The translations under genes and the position numbers were made by a program. Of a DNA stretch of 64,000 nt, positions 27,592 to 38,575 are shown piece after piece. The DNA is taken from assembly GCA_036494575.1 (NCBI GenBank), contig DASXOE010000048.1, forward strand, positions 1 through 64,000, in the 5' to 3' direction. Position 1 is the first letter of the stretch; each line of letters opens with the position of its first letter. Below the pieces are notes generated by a model, which saw only the letters and a list, made by a program, of their open reading frames with translations, did no database searches and had not been told where the DNA came from. Source of the stretch: DASZFV01 sp036494575. GTDB lineage: Bacteria; Myxococcota_A; Polyangia; Fen-1088.

Positions 27592-27921
27592 TCAGGGCGC
27601 GCTGGCGAGGAGGTCGTAGCCGCGCCAGAGGGCCTTCTTCGTGAGGCCCGAGAGCTTGGGCCAGGCCACGTCGTGGTCGGCGCTCTTGGACCAGAGCCGG
27701 CGGTTCGCCTCCGAATCGAAGACGAAGTTGATCTGGTAGTTCAGCTCGGTCGGAGAGGCCTCGATCTCGGCGGCCTGCGCGGGCGCGTAGAACCGGAGGA
27801 GCTTGACGTTCTGAAAGCCCTTCTGCTTGCGCAACGCGGGCTCGAAGACCTCGGCGTAGGTCTTCTCGAACGCGGCGCGCTTGTCGTCGGCGACTTCAAA
27901 GAGCAGCTGAAAGAGAATCAT
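27592..27921 (-). CDS. Small dimeric alpha-beta barrel (ABM-like) protein
   Basis: 109 residues, MILFQLLFEVADDKRAAFEK, then TYAEVFEPALRKQKGFQNVK, resembling the ferredoxin-like fold of antibiotic-biosynthesis-monooxygenase or EthD-type proteins. No active residues identified. Its first 26 bases overlap the end of the AbiEi-like regulator gene on the same strand, so the pair is co-translated. Confidence 0.65.
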   Translation of the reverse strand: MILFQLLFEVADDKRAAFEKTYAEVFEPALRKQKGFQNVKLLRFYAPAQAAEIEASPTELNYQINFVFDSEANRRLWSKSADHDVAWPKLSGLTKKALWRGYDLLASAP

Positions 27922-28966
27922 GCGTCCCTCCTGCCGGCGTTTCTACCATGCGGCCGAGCAGCACGGCCGCTTGGTCAGGCGCAGGGGCGGGACTTCCCAG
28001 CAGGTCAGCCACGATCTGGCTCGCGGCGGCGTAGGTGAAGCCGGAGCGCTCCCAGGTGCCCTCGAGCGGGAACGGATCGAAGGGCTCGACGAGCATCAGA
28101 TTCCCGCCCGCGGGCGCCGCCTCGAGGCCGAGCAGCGCCGCGACGCGTTCGGCATTGTCGACGTAGGCGGTCACGACGGGCGGCAGGGCCGCGTCGAGGA
28201 GCGCCGCTGCCCCCGCTCGGCCGGTCAGGGCGAACGGTGCGCCGCAGCCGCGCAAGGCCGCCAGCGCGCCAGGCACGCCGTGCGGGTGGGCGAAGCCGAG
28301 GGCCCGGTGGGCCTCGGCGAAGTCGTAGTCCTCGGCCCAGCGCCGCACGAGGCGCGCACGGTGGACGGCCACGACGGGCCCGTGCGGCTCGCGTTCGAGG
28401 AGCTCCTCGCGGTCGAACAGGTCGAGGAGCCGCGAGACGTACCCGGGGTCGGTCGCCGCCTGGGCAGCGAGCCTCCGGACGCCGAACGGCGGGACGCCGT
28501 CGACGAGCGCCCGCACGAGCCGGCTGGCTTTGGCGGCGTGCAGCGAGCGTGTCGAGCGCGGCGCCGCCCAGGGGCTGCGGTCCTCGCCGCGCATCTGGAT
28601 GAGGACCGTGGGCCGCTCGAGCACGAGGCGCATGTTGCCGCACAGGTCCACGTACCCGAGCCCCTCCTCGGCGAGCCGCTCACGGGTTCGGGCGCCCAGG
28701 AAGGGCGCGATGAGCACGAAGGCGTCGGCGGCCGCCGACTTGAGCGCCGCCGCGACCTGGGGCACGAGGCGCGGATCGAGCTGCCGGCGCGCGCCGATGG
28801 CCAGCGCGGCGCAGGTCCCGGCGGGCGTCCGGATGATCAGCCGGGCGGCCGAAAGGTCGTTGGTCTTGACGGAGACCGTCGTCGTCCAGTGGCCGGGGAG
28901 GCAGCGCTGAATCTGCTCGACGGCCTGGCGCAAGACCACGTTGTCACTGGGGGCAGCGTTGCTCAT
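27896..28966 (-). CDS. AbiEi-like winged-helix protein, probable transcriptional regulator
   Basis: 356 residues from ATG 28966. The central GLGYVDLCGNMRLVLE is the YxDxxGN-type motif of AbiEi-related proteins. It is followed by a winged-helix DNA-binding part (VRRLAAQAATDPGYVSRLLD, about 165-215) and a C-terminal domain (FALTGRAGAAALLD, LVEPFDPFPLEG). Relatives are annotated as type IV antitoxins or as stand-alone regulators. No nucleotidyltransferase toxin (AbiEii) is next to it, so a regulator role is more likely. The adjacent partner is the overlapping ABM-like gene. Confidence 0.65.
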   Translation of the reverse strand: MSNAAPSDNVVLRQAVEQIQRCLPGHWTTTVSVKTNDLSAARLIIRTPAGTCAALAIGARRQLDPRLVPQVAAALKSAAADAFVLIAPFLGARTRERLAEEGLGYVDLCGNMRLVLERPTVLIQMRGEDRSPWAAPRSTRSLHAAKASRLVRALVDGVPPFGVRRLAAQAATDPGYVSRLLDLFDREELLEREPHGPVVAVHRARLVRRWAEDYDFAEAHRALGFAHPHGVPGALAALRGCGAPFALTGRAGAAALLDAALPPVVTAYVDNAERVAALLGLEAAPAGGNLMLVEPFDPFPLEGTWERSGFTYAAASQIVADLLGSPAPAPDQAAVLLGRMVETPAGGTHDSLSAAL

Positions 28967-29120
28967 CTTGGACAACAGCCTCACTCCGGACAACGGTCGG
29001 GTCAAAAAAGCCGCCGTTTCCGCGCCCCTCCCTCACACGGTTGTGGCTGAGACGGCGCCACCTCGGGTAAAGTGACACCTCAGCCTCGCGTCGCCGGGCC
29101 CGCGCGTCAGGGAGACGTTC

Positions 29121-31898
<2,778 letters not shown>

Positions 31899-31962
31899 TG
31901 CACTCCTGAGCGCACTCCTAGAGCGAGCCCGGCCGCCCGACTGATGGTAACTTCATCGACCG

Positions 31963-33639
31963 ATGGCGAAGCACGGCCGCTACAAGATCGTCCGGAAGGT
32001 TGCGGACGGCGGCATGGCCGAGATCTTCCTCGCGATGCAGCTCGGCCGCGAGGGCTTCCAGAAGCCCGTGATCCTGAAGCGGATCCACAGCACGATCTAC
32101 GCGGATCCGCAGTTCCGTAACATGTTCATCGACGAGGCCCACATCTCGATGGGCCTGTCGCACAGCAACATCGTGCAGATCCTCGACCTCGGCGTCGGCA
32201 GCGGCCGCTATTTCCTCGTCATGGAGGTCGTCGACGGCTGGGACCTCGGGAGGGTGCTCCAGCGCGCCGCGATGGCGGGGACGCCGTTGCCGCGCGAGCT
32301 CGGCCTGCACGTCACGGCCGAGGTCTGCCGCGCGCTCGCCTACGCGCACGGCAAGATGGACGCCGCGGGCGAGCGGCCGCTCGGCATCGTTCACCGCGAC
32401 GTCAGCCCCCAGAACATTCTCCTCTCGGAGCAGGGCGAGGTGAAGCTCACGGACTTCGGCATCGCCAAGGCCATGGGCAAGCGCGAACAGACGGGGACGG
32501 GCGTCGTGAAAGGAAAGGTGGCGTTCATGGCGCCCGAGCAGGCGCTCGGAAAGACCATCGACGCGCGCTCTGATCTCTTCGCGCTCGGAACGGTGCTCTA
32601 CCAGCTCATGGTTGGCGTGCGCCCGTTCGAGGCGCCCACGGATCTCGAGGTGCTGCTGCGCGTGCAGCGCGCCGACTTCCGTCCCGCCGAGGTCGCGGCG
32701 CCGGATCTGCCCACGCACGTGAGCGCGATCATCGGGCGCGCCATGCAGCTCGATCCCGACATGCGTTACCAGAGCGCCGAGGAGATGCTCAACGACATCG
32801 AGCAGGTCCTGCGCACGGTGTTCAATCCCGTGGGTCAGACCGAGCTCAAGCGCTGGCTCGCGGCGCTGGGCGCGCGTGACGGTCAATTGCCCATGGCCAA
32901 GGGCGCGCAGACGCCTCCGCCCGGGCGCCTCCCGGGCACGGGCGAGATGGAGGGCAAGGACGTCGTCCTGGAGGAGGTCGACGGCGAGGAGGCCACGTCG
33001 CTCGCGAGCATCGACGGGCCCGGCGGCGAGATGCGCCAGCGCATGACGCGCCCGCGCGCCGCCGAAGAGCTCGCGCTGCCGGTGCCGCACGACGACGAGT
33101 CGGCGCTGTCGGGCCGCATGAGCCCGCTCGAGTTTCCGCTGCCGCTGTCGGACACCGAGGAGCGCCCCGGCCGGCGGCGCGTGCGTAGCGGCGGCGGCTT
33201 CTCTACGATTCTCTTCGGGTTGTTGCTCATCGGCGGCGCGGCGTTCGCGGGCCGTTACTTCGGGCTGCTGCGAGAGAAGCAGGGCGCCGACGAGCCGCCG
33301 CCCGCGACCGTCAGCCCCGCCAAGACGGCTGAGGCCGAGGCGAGCAAGGCCGACAAGCCGCGGCCCGCTTCGGAGAAACACGCCGTCGCGGCGGCGGCGT
33401 CGTCGACCGGGACGGGGCACGACGGCGGAGCGGCGGCCACGACCCACCTCGCGGCGCGCAAGGCCGAGGCGGCCGAGCCCGCGCGCGAGCCGCCGCGCCA
33501 TCCGCGGGGTCCCTCCGAGAAGCCCGAGCACCTCCGGCGCATCGACGAGCTCAAGAGCATGATGGCCCCCGATCCGTCGCTCGACCCGATACCCACGCCG
33601 AGCGAGCCGCCGCCCGCGCCGGCTCCTGCGAATCCCTAG
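31963..33639 (+). CDS. Serine/threonine protein kinase (HRDVSPQN type), single-pass membrane
   Basis: 558 residues. Kinase domain about 7-275: ADGGMAEIFLA in place of the usual glycine loop, VILKRI lysine, catalytic loop HRDVSPQNIL, KLTDFGIAKA and KVAFMAPEQ. HRDVSPQN replaces HRDLKPEN, a variant common in myxobacterial kinases that keeps the catalytic Asp and metal-binding Asn. A transmembrane helix (ILFGLLLIGGAAFAG, about 413-430) is followed by an Ala/Glu/Pro-rich tail with no known domain. Probable signalling kinase; substrates unknown. Confidence 0.92.
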   Translation: MAKHGRYKIVRKVADGGMAEIFLAMQLGREGFQKPVILKRIHSTIYADPQFRNMFIDEAHISMGLSHSNIVQILDLGVGSGRYFLVMEVVDGWDLGRVLQRAAMAGTPLPRELGLHVTAEVCRALAYAHGKMDAAGERPLGIVHRDVSPQNILLSEQGEVKLTDFGIAKAMGKREQTGTGVVKGKVAFMAPEQALGKTIDARSDLFALGTVLYQLMVGVRPFEAPTDLEVLLRVQRADFRPAEVAAPDLPTHVSAIIGRAMQLDPDMRYQSAEEMLNDIEQVLRTVFNPVGQTELKRWLAALGARDGQLPMAKGAQTPPPGRLPGTGEMEGKDVVLEEVDGEEATSLASIDGPGGEMRQRMTRPRAAEELALPVPHDDESALSGRMSPLEFPLPLSDTEERPGRRRVRSGGGFSTILFGLLLIGGAAFAGRYFGLLREKQGADEPPPATVSPAKTAEAEASKADKPRPASEKHAVAAAASSTGTGHDGGAAATTHLAARKAEAAEPAREPPRHPRGPSEKPEHLRRIDELKSMMAPDPSLDPIPTPSEPPPAPAPANP

Positions 33640-33646
33640 AGGCCTC

Positions 33647-33838
33647 TCAGCGCTTGTTGCTGAAAGGGCGGACGACGCCTGGTTTCCGCGGCCCGAGGCC
33701 GATCTCCGCCGCGATCTCGCGCAGCAGACGCGCGAGCTCACGCACCTCGGCCTCGGGCGCCGGTGTGCCGGTCGCGATGCGATCGGCGATGAAGTCCGCC
33801 TTCTCGCTCGCGACGGTCACGCGATCCTTGGACGACAT
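33647..33838 (-). CDS. Small conserved-looking protein of unknown function (63 aa)
   Basis: Start ATG 33838. The product (MSSKDRVTVASEKADFIADR, then EVRELARLLREIAAEIGLG) is mostly helical, charged and soluble. The sequence has the codon bias of a real gene. Convergent with the kinase gene (7 bp between stops) and 30 bp downstream of another small minus-strand frame. No family recognised. Confidence 0.5.
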   Translation of the reverse strand: MSSKDRVTVASEKADFIADRIATGTPAPEAEVRELARLLREIAAEIGLGPRKPGVVRPFSNKR

Positions 33839-33868
33839 TCCGTACGTTCCCAATCGACGGGTAGCCGG

Positions 33869-34111
33869 CTACTGACGCGTCTCGTTCCGTGGACGGTCCA
33901 GGGCTCGCGCTGCGTCGAAGCCTTCGTCGAAGCCTTCGACGCCTCGGAGGTCGCGTCTCGCGCCGACGACGCGAAGCAAGAGCGCCACGAGGGCCGGGCT
34001 GGCCATGACGGCGTCGCCATCGTCCGAGAGGCCTCCCACGGCCTCGTCCAGGTCGTCGCAGGCGGCCTCGAGGGAGGCGCGCGCGGTCGCGAGCGTGAGG
34101 GGCCCGGTCAC
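33869..34111 (-). CDS. Small hypothetical protein (about 80 aa)
   Basis: The frame is open upstream to beyond 34300, but only the part from a GTG at 34111 looks like protein: VTGPLTLATARASLEAACDD, LDEAVGGLSDDGDAVMASPA, LVALLLRVVGARRDLRG, an acidic, alanine-rich helical sequence. The start is uncertain. It may form a two-gene unit with the next small minus-strand gene. Function unknown. Confidence 0.4.
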   Translation of the reverse strand: MTGPLTLATARASLEAACDDLDEAVGGLSDDGDAVMASPALVALLLRVVGARRDLRGVEGFDEGFDAARALDRPRNETRQ

Positions 34112-34362
34112 GGAGGCGCTCTTCAAGAGCGGGCCCCGAGCGGCCGGGAGACGACTCGCCGGACGCTCCGACCCCGCTGGGACACGCAATACATCCTCTT
34201 TCTTGGGCCGAAACCGGAGAGATCGCAAGATTTCTTTCGGATGACGCGGTCGACCTCGCGGGTCGCAGGTCCGGCGAGACGGACGAACCGGCGCTGGGTT
34301 TTTCGTTCTGGGCCCGAGCCGTGTCTGTTTGTGCGCTCGCAAGAGCGACCAAAGGAGAGCGG

Positions 34363-35373
34363 ATGAAACGGCTGACTTCGATGTGCGCGCTGGTGGGATT
34401 GATGGCCGTCTTCGCGGGGACGGGCTGCCGCAAGACGGACGACGAGGCCTTTCGCGCCGGCGTGCCGACGCGCGAGGCGGTGACGCTCCACGTGGCGGGC
34501 GTGCCCGACGACGGCGGCGGCGCGAGCGGCGCCGTGACGAGCGCTCTCGTTGGGCAGAAGGCCGATACGTACACGCTCACGCGCGTCGTGACGGCCGTCG
34601 TGAATGGGGGGACGTGGGCCGTGCTGACGCTCGTCAAGACTGTGGTGTCCTTCCCGGCGACCACCGCCTCTCACGACGTGGCGGTCTGGGGCCCGCACAC
34701 CGACCCGCTCTCGCCCAACACCTGGCGCCTCACGGTGACCCGCCTCGGGCCGCACGAGTTCCAGTGGCTCTTCGAGGGGCGCGACAAGACCAAAGGCGAC
34801 GACGCGTTCCTCGCGATCATCACGGGCACGCACACGGCGGCGGTCGACGCGCAGGACGATCCCATCGAGGGCTTCGGCAGTGGCAGCTTCACGATTGACT
34901 GGGACAAGGCGGCGATGCTGCCCGAGCACGACACGAACGTCGGCCGCGCGGCCTTCACCTACTCGCGCCTCACGACCGACGCCGTCGTGACGGTGGACGT
35001 CGACTTCACGGGCATCCGCGACGACAAGACCTCGGAGATCTTCGACGCCAAGTACCGCTACACGTCGACGCCCGGGCAGGGCGGTAAGCTCCGCTACGCC
35101 GAGGACAAAGACAACGTGCCGGCGCCAGGCAATACGGGGACGGCTAAGGAGCACTTCACGATCGAGAGCCGCTGGACCGAGCAGGGCGTGGGCCGCTGCG
35201 ACCTCCAGGACTCGGGCGGCGACCTCATGAGCACGATCGCGCACGCCTCCGAGTGCTGGGATTCCAATTTCGACAGCGTCTACCGAGATCTCGAGTACCC
35301 CGACCCCGCGGGCAACTGGGGCGCCGAGAGCGCTTGTACCGGCTTCCCAACGGCTGAATACCCAAACCTTTAA
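34363..35373 (+). CDS. Exported lipoprotein of unknown function, paralogue A
   Basis: 336 residues from ATG 34363 with AAAGGAGAG upstream. The signal peptide ends in AGTGC (Cys 22). The mature part is a beta-rich sequence without recognised domain, with marks VWGPHTDP, GVGRCDLQDSGGD and HASECWDSNFDSVY. The same pattern (WGP, STGAGR---VVAGDG, ECWD-SF) appears in the lipoprotein at 38565-39533, so the two are distant paralogues flanking the sigma-caspase genes. Its stop codon lies at the first base of a duplicated hairpin element. Confidence 0.72.
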   Translation: MKRLTSMCALVGLMAVFAGTGCRKTDDEAFRAGVPTREAVTLHVAGVPDDGGGASGAVTSALVGQKADTYTLTRVVTAVVNGGTWAVLTLVKTVVSFPATTASHDVAVWGPHTDPLSPNTWRLTVTRLGPHEFQWLFEGRDKTKGDDAFLAIITGTHTAAVDAQDDPIEGFGSGSFTIDWDKAAMLPEHDTNVGRAAFTYSRLTTDAVVTVDVDFTGIRDDKTSEIFDAKYRYTSTPGQGGKLRYAEDKDNVPAPGNTGTAKEHFTIESRWTEQGVGRCDLQDSGGDLMSTIAHASECWDSNFDSVYRDLEYPDPAGNWGAESACTGFPTAEYPNL

Positions 35374-35441
35374 AATGGGAACCCTGAGAGGGTTCCCATA
35401 CCCTCCAAGTAACCGGCTCCGGCGGGCGAAGCCCGCCTGCG
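35371..35441 (+). repeat. 71-bp double-hairpin element, copy 1
   Basis: It contains ATGGGAACCCT-GAG-AGGGTTCCCAT (11-bp perfect arms) and GGCGGGC-GAA-GCCCGCC (7-bp perfect arms). It begins at the stop codon of lipoprotein A and is identical to 35446-35516. It could act as a two-stem terminator or be a REP-like mobile repeat. Confidence 0.85.
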
Positions 35442-35445
35442 GCTC

Positions 35446-35516
35446 TAAAATGGGAACCCTGAGAGGGTTCCCATACCCTCCAAGTAACCGGCTCCGGCGG
35501 GCGAAGCCCGCCTGCG
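35446..35516 (+). repeat. 71-bp double-hairpin element, copy 2
   Basis: Exact second copy, offset 75 bp from the first, with both stem-loops. Only 4 bp separate the copies. Perfect identity indicates recent duplication or gene-conversion-type maintenance. Confidence 0.85.
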
Positions 35517-35521
35517 CCTTC

Positions 35522-35559
35522 GTGTTGAGGTGCTCACGTTGTGTTGAGGCGCTCACGTT
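35522..35559 (+). promoter_or_regulatory. Tandem 19-bp repeat upstream of ECF sigma gene
   Basis: GTGTTGAGGTGCTCACGTT followed directly by the same sequence with one change (T to C at position 10). The second unit ends 6 bp before the ATG at 35566. It covers the whole 5' leader between hairpin copy 2 and the sigma gene and also replaces any clear ribosome site. Probable regulator or autoregulatory sigma site. Confidence 0.55.
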
Positions 35560-35565
35560 GATCAT

Positions 35566-36117
35566 ATGAGCGAAACTGGTAGCCGACCCATTTTGAAGCT
35601 CGTCGCCGGCGGGAAGGCCGACGACACGCGGGCGGCGCTGCGCGAGCTTTACGCGGCGTATGGCGGCAGCGTCTACGGGCGCTGCCAGTATCTGTTACGC
35701 GACCGGGTCAAGGCCGAGGACGCCATGCAGGACGTGTTCGCGAAGGCTCTCTCGCACTGGGGCGAGTTCCGGAGCGAGTCGTCGCCGCTGACGTGGCTCA
35801 TCAGAATCGCGACGCATCACTGCCTCAACGTGCAGCGCGCCGAGCGCGCGCCCTGGCACAAGCTCTTCGCGCGGCAGGAGCGCGCCCGCGCCGAGGGTCA
35901 CGGCGGCCCCCAGCTGCTCGAGGATCGCGACACCGTGCGCAACCTGCTCGCGGGGCTCGACCTCGAGACACAGCAGGCGGCCATTCACTACTTCGTCGAC
36001 GAGATGACGCTCGAAGAGGTCGCGAAGGCGCTGGGTCGGTCGGTGCCGACGGTTCGCAAACGACTGGAGAGCGTGTCGGCCCTGGCCGGACGGAGCATGA
36101 AGGAGATCGAGCCATGA
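35566..36117 (+). CDS. ECF-type RNA polymerase sigma factor
   Basis: 183 residues. Sigma region 2 (about 20-90): YAAYGGSVYGRCQYLL, KAEDAMQDVFAKALSH, SSPLTWLIRIATHHCLN. Region 4 (about 125-175): DLETQQAAIHYFVDEMTLEE, VAKALGRSVPTVRKRLE, a helix-turn-helix for the -35 element. It directs polymerase to a small regulon that probably includes its own operon. The stop overlaps the next start (ATGA), so the sigma and anti-sigma candidates are coupled. No Shine-Dalgarno is obvious before the ATG. Confidence 0.93.
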   Translation: MSETGSRPILKLVAGGKADDTRAALRELYAAYGGSVYGRCQYLLRDRVKAEDAMQDVFAKALSHWGEFRSESSPLTWLIRIATHHCLNVQRAERAPWHKLFARQERARAEGHGGPQLLEDRDTVRNLLAGLDLETQQAAIHYFVDEMTLEEVAKALGRSVPTVRKRLESVSALAGRSMKEIEP

Positions 36118-36941
36118 GCGCGCAGATGCAAGACAGGCACGTGGGAGAGCTCGCGCTGCGCCGGCTTCGCGCCGGCGAAGCGGTTCGAAACGAAGCGGTT
36201 CGAAACGAAGCGGTTCGAGACGGGGCGTCGCCGGAGAGCGCCGCGCACGCCGAGACGTGCGCGGATTGCCGCGCGCGACTCAAGTCGTTCGACGACGAGC
36301 AACGCCGGTTCGAGCAAGAGATCTCGTTCGACCGGTTCGCGGCGGGCGTGACGCGCGCGGCGCGCACGGCGGCGCCCCGCCGCGGCGCGCCGCTTCGCAC
36401 CGTGCGCTTCATGCTCCCCACCTTGAGCCTGGCCGCGGGCATCGCGCTGTTCGTCGGCGTCACCGCGAGGCGCGAGCATCTTCCGAGCTCGCACAACTCC
36501 GTCAAGGGCGGCGCCGCGATCACTGTGCGCGTCTCGGCGGGCGACACCGGACCCCAGCGCTTCGCCGCCGAGAGCGCGCCCGAGGCCCTCGCGCCCGGTG
36601 AGCGCGTGCGCATCGGCTACCAGCCGGGGGCGCGCCGCTATCTGCTCTCGCTCTCGATCGACGAGGCGGGTGAGGTGACGCCGCTCTACCCCGAGGTGGG
36701 CCGGAGCGTGCCGGTGGGCAAGGCCGTGGGCGCGGGTCTGCGCTACCTGCCCGACAGCATCGAGTTCACCGACGCGGGCGCGGAACGGCTGTTCGTGATC
36801 CTGAGCGATCAGCCCATCGACGTCGACGCGGCCCGCCGCGCCGCGCGCACCTCGTTCGCGCGCGCCAAGGGCGATATCCTGCACATGCCGGCGCTCGAGC
36901 TGCCCGGAGAGCAGTTCCAGCGGACCTTCATCAAACCCTGA
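36114..36941 (+). CDS. Probable anti-sigma factor with DUF4384-type periplasmic domain
   Basis: 275 residues. The cytosolic part holds HAETCADCR, the zinc-binding HxxxCxxC pattern of anti-sigma factors (about residues 44-52). One transmembrane helix (TLSLAAGIALFVGVTA, about 102-117) follows. The outer part reads GERVRIGYQPGARRYLLSLS, IDEAGEVTPLYPE, GLRYLPDSIEFTDAGAERLF, resembling DUF4384, often found with caspase-like peptidases. It likely holds the sigma factor inactive until an envelope signal. Gene overlaps the sigma gene by 4 bp and precedes the caspase gene by 35 bp. Confidence 0.8.
   Translation: MSAQMQDRHVGELALRRLRAGEAVRNEAVRNEAVRDGASPESAAHAETCADCRARLKSFDDEQRRFEQEISFDRFAAGVTRAARTAAPRRGAPLRTVRFMLPTLSLAAGIALFVGVTARREHLPSSHNSVKGGAAITVRVSAGDTGPQRFAAESAPEALAPGERVRIGYQPGARRYLLSLSIDEAGEVTPLYPEVGRSVPVGKAVGAGLRYLPDSIEFTDAGAERLFVILSDQPIDVDAARRAARTSFARAKGDILHMPALELPGEQFQRTFIKP
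36177..36221 (+). repeat. Three 15-bp tandem units in the anti-sigma gene
   Basis: GAAGCGGTTCGAAAC twice, then a one-base variant, encoding AVRNE AVRNE AVRD just before the zinc motif. In-frame, so copy-number change would alter only linker length. Confidence 0.85.
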
Positions 36942-36976
36942 CTTTCGATGATGAACGGAAGCTCGGCCGGCGTCGC

Positions 36977-38575
36977 ATGAACATGAAGCGGACAAGCCTC
37001 GCCGTCGCCGTCGCCGTCGCCGTGGGGCTGACGGCCTCCGCGGCGCGCGCCGATGGCCTGCACCGGTTCGCCGTGATCGTGGGCAACGACACGGGTGGGA
37101 GCGACACGCGGCCGCTCGTGTATGCGCGCGCCGACGCGCGCAAGGTCTACGACATCCTCACGCGCCTCGGCGGCGTGCGCGTCGACGACGCGCAGCTCGT
37201 CCTCGACGGCAGCGCGCAGGATCTACTGGCGGCGCTGGCCGGAACCGAGCGCCGGGCCGCCGACGCGCACGCGCGCGGCGAGCGCACTGCGCTCATCCTC
37301 TACTACTCGGGCCACGCCAAGGACGGCGCGCTTCGGCTCGGCGACACGCGGCTGCCGCTCGACTCGCTCAAGGCGCGCGTCTCCGCCTCGCCCGTCGACG
37401 TGCGCATCGCCATCCTCGACTCGTGCCGTTCGGGCGAGCTCACGCGCACGAAGGGAGCGCGGCGCGCGCCCGCGTTTCAAATCCAGGCCGAAGGCCCGCG
37501 CGACGCCAAGGGCCTCGTCATCCTCACGTCGAGCTCGTCCGACGAGGACTCGCAGGAGTCGGACCTCGTGGGCGGCAGCTACTTCTCGCACCACCTCGCG
37601 AGCGGGCTGCTCGGCGGCGCCGACAAGTCTGGCGACGGCCGCGTCACGCTCTTCGAGGCTTACGCCTATGCCTACGATCGCACGGTGGCGGACACGGCCG
37701 AGACGGCCGCGGGCCCGCAGCACCCGACGTTCAGCTACGACCTCGCGGGCAACGGCGATCTCGTCCTCACCGACGTCGCCGCGCGGCGCGAGGGCATCTA
37801 CCTTCCCCGCGAGGCGCCCGGCGGGGTCTATTACCTCGTGGACCGACAGGGCTTCGTCGCCGCCGAGATCGTCAAGGAGGCGAGCGACCGGCGCATCGCG
37901 CTGCCGCCCGGCCGCTATCGCGTCAAGCGCCGCCTCGCCGATCGACTGCGCGTGGGCGAGCTCGAGGTGGCCGCGGGCCAGATGAGCACTCTCGACGAGA
38001 GCCGTCTGCGCGACGCGCCGTTCACCGACGATCCGGTCAAGGGCGCGATGCGCGTCGACGTCTCGCGCTGGTCCGTGGGCGTCGGCGGTGGGTTCCAGGC
38101 GGTCTTCGACGCGCCCACGCGGCAGAGCCTTTTTCCCGCCACGGGGCTCGTGGGCGTCGACCTGCAGCTCCGGAGCTTCTTCCGGCGCGACTGGGTCTGG
38201 GGCCTCGACGCCGCGGGCGGGGGTGCCAACGGCGTCGTGACCCTTCCACCGTCAGGGACGGCGGCACCCTTCCGGTTCAGCGAGCTGTCGTTCGCGTCCT
38301 CGCTCGTCGTCGAGTGGCCACACCGTCTGCTGACGCCGTTCGTGGGCGGCCGCCTGGCGCTCCTGCTCATGACACGCCGGTTCGACGCGGACGCGTTTCC
38401 CGCGCAGTACTTCTCGACGCTGTCGCCCGGGCTCGTGGGCGGCACCACCTGGCGCGTCGCGCGCAGCTGGGGCGTCGTGCTGCGCGCGCGCGTGCACTAC
38501 CTCCTCTACAACGTAGATGAAAACCGCTCCCTGGGATTCTGGGAGCTCGCCACGGCGGTGTCATATGATCTCTGA
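36977..38575 (+). CDS. Exported caspase-family (peptidase C14) protein
   Basis: 532 residues. Signal peptide (SLAVAVAVAVGLTASAARA). Caspase-like domain about 28-245 with the catalytic dyad: His 113 in ILYYSGHAKDG and Cys 150 in IAILDSCRSGEL, plus GLVILTSSSSDEDSQE and GGSYFSHHLASGL. The C-terminal 200 residues (WSVGVGGGFQAVF, LLTPFVGGRLALLLM, ending TAVSYDL) look like beta strands of an outer-membrane or outer-surface domain. Presumed Arg/Lys-specific cysteine protease in the envelope. It is controlled with the ECF sigma/anti-sigma pair and overlaps the downstream lipoprotein gene by 11 bp. Confidence 0.9.
   Translation: MNMKRTSLAVAVAVAVGLTASAARADGLHRFAVIVGNDTGGSDTRPLVYARADARKVYDILTRLGGVRVDDAQLVLDGSAQDLLAALAGTERRAADAHARGERTALILYYSGHAKDGALRLGDTRLPLDSLKARVSASPVDVRIAILDSCRSGELTRTKGARRAPAFQIQAEGPRDAKGLVILTSSSSDEDSQESDLVGGSYFSHHLASGLLGGADKSGDGRVTLFEAYAYAYDRTVADTAETAAGPQHPTFSYDLAGNGDLVLTDVAARREGIYLPREAPGGVYYLVDRQGFVAAEIVKEASDRRIALPPGRYRVKRRLADRLRVGELEVAAGQMSTLDESRLRDAPFTDDPVKGAMRVDVSRWSVGVGGGFQAVFDAPTRQSLFPATGLVGVDLQLRSFFRRDWVWGLDAAGGGANGVVTLPPSGTAAPFRFSELSFASSLVVEWPHRLLTPFVGGRLALLLMTRRFDADAFPAQYFSTLSPGLVGGTTWRVARSWGVVLRARVHYLLYNVDENRSLGFWELATAVSYDL

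Noticed and set aside
27592..28966. Type IV toxin-antitoxin system
   Set aside because: No nucleotidyltransferase toxin gene accompanies the AbiEi-like protein.
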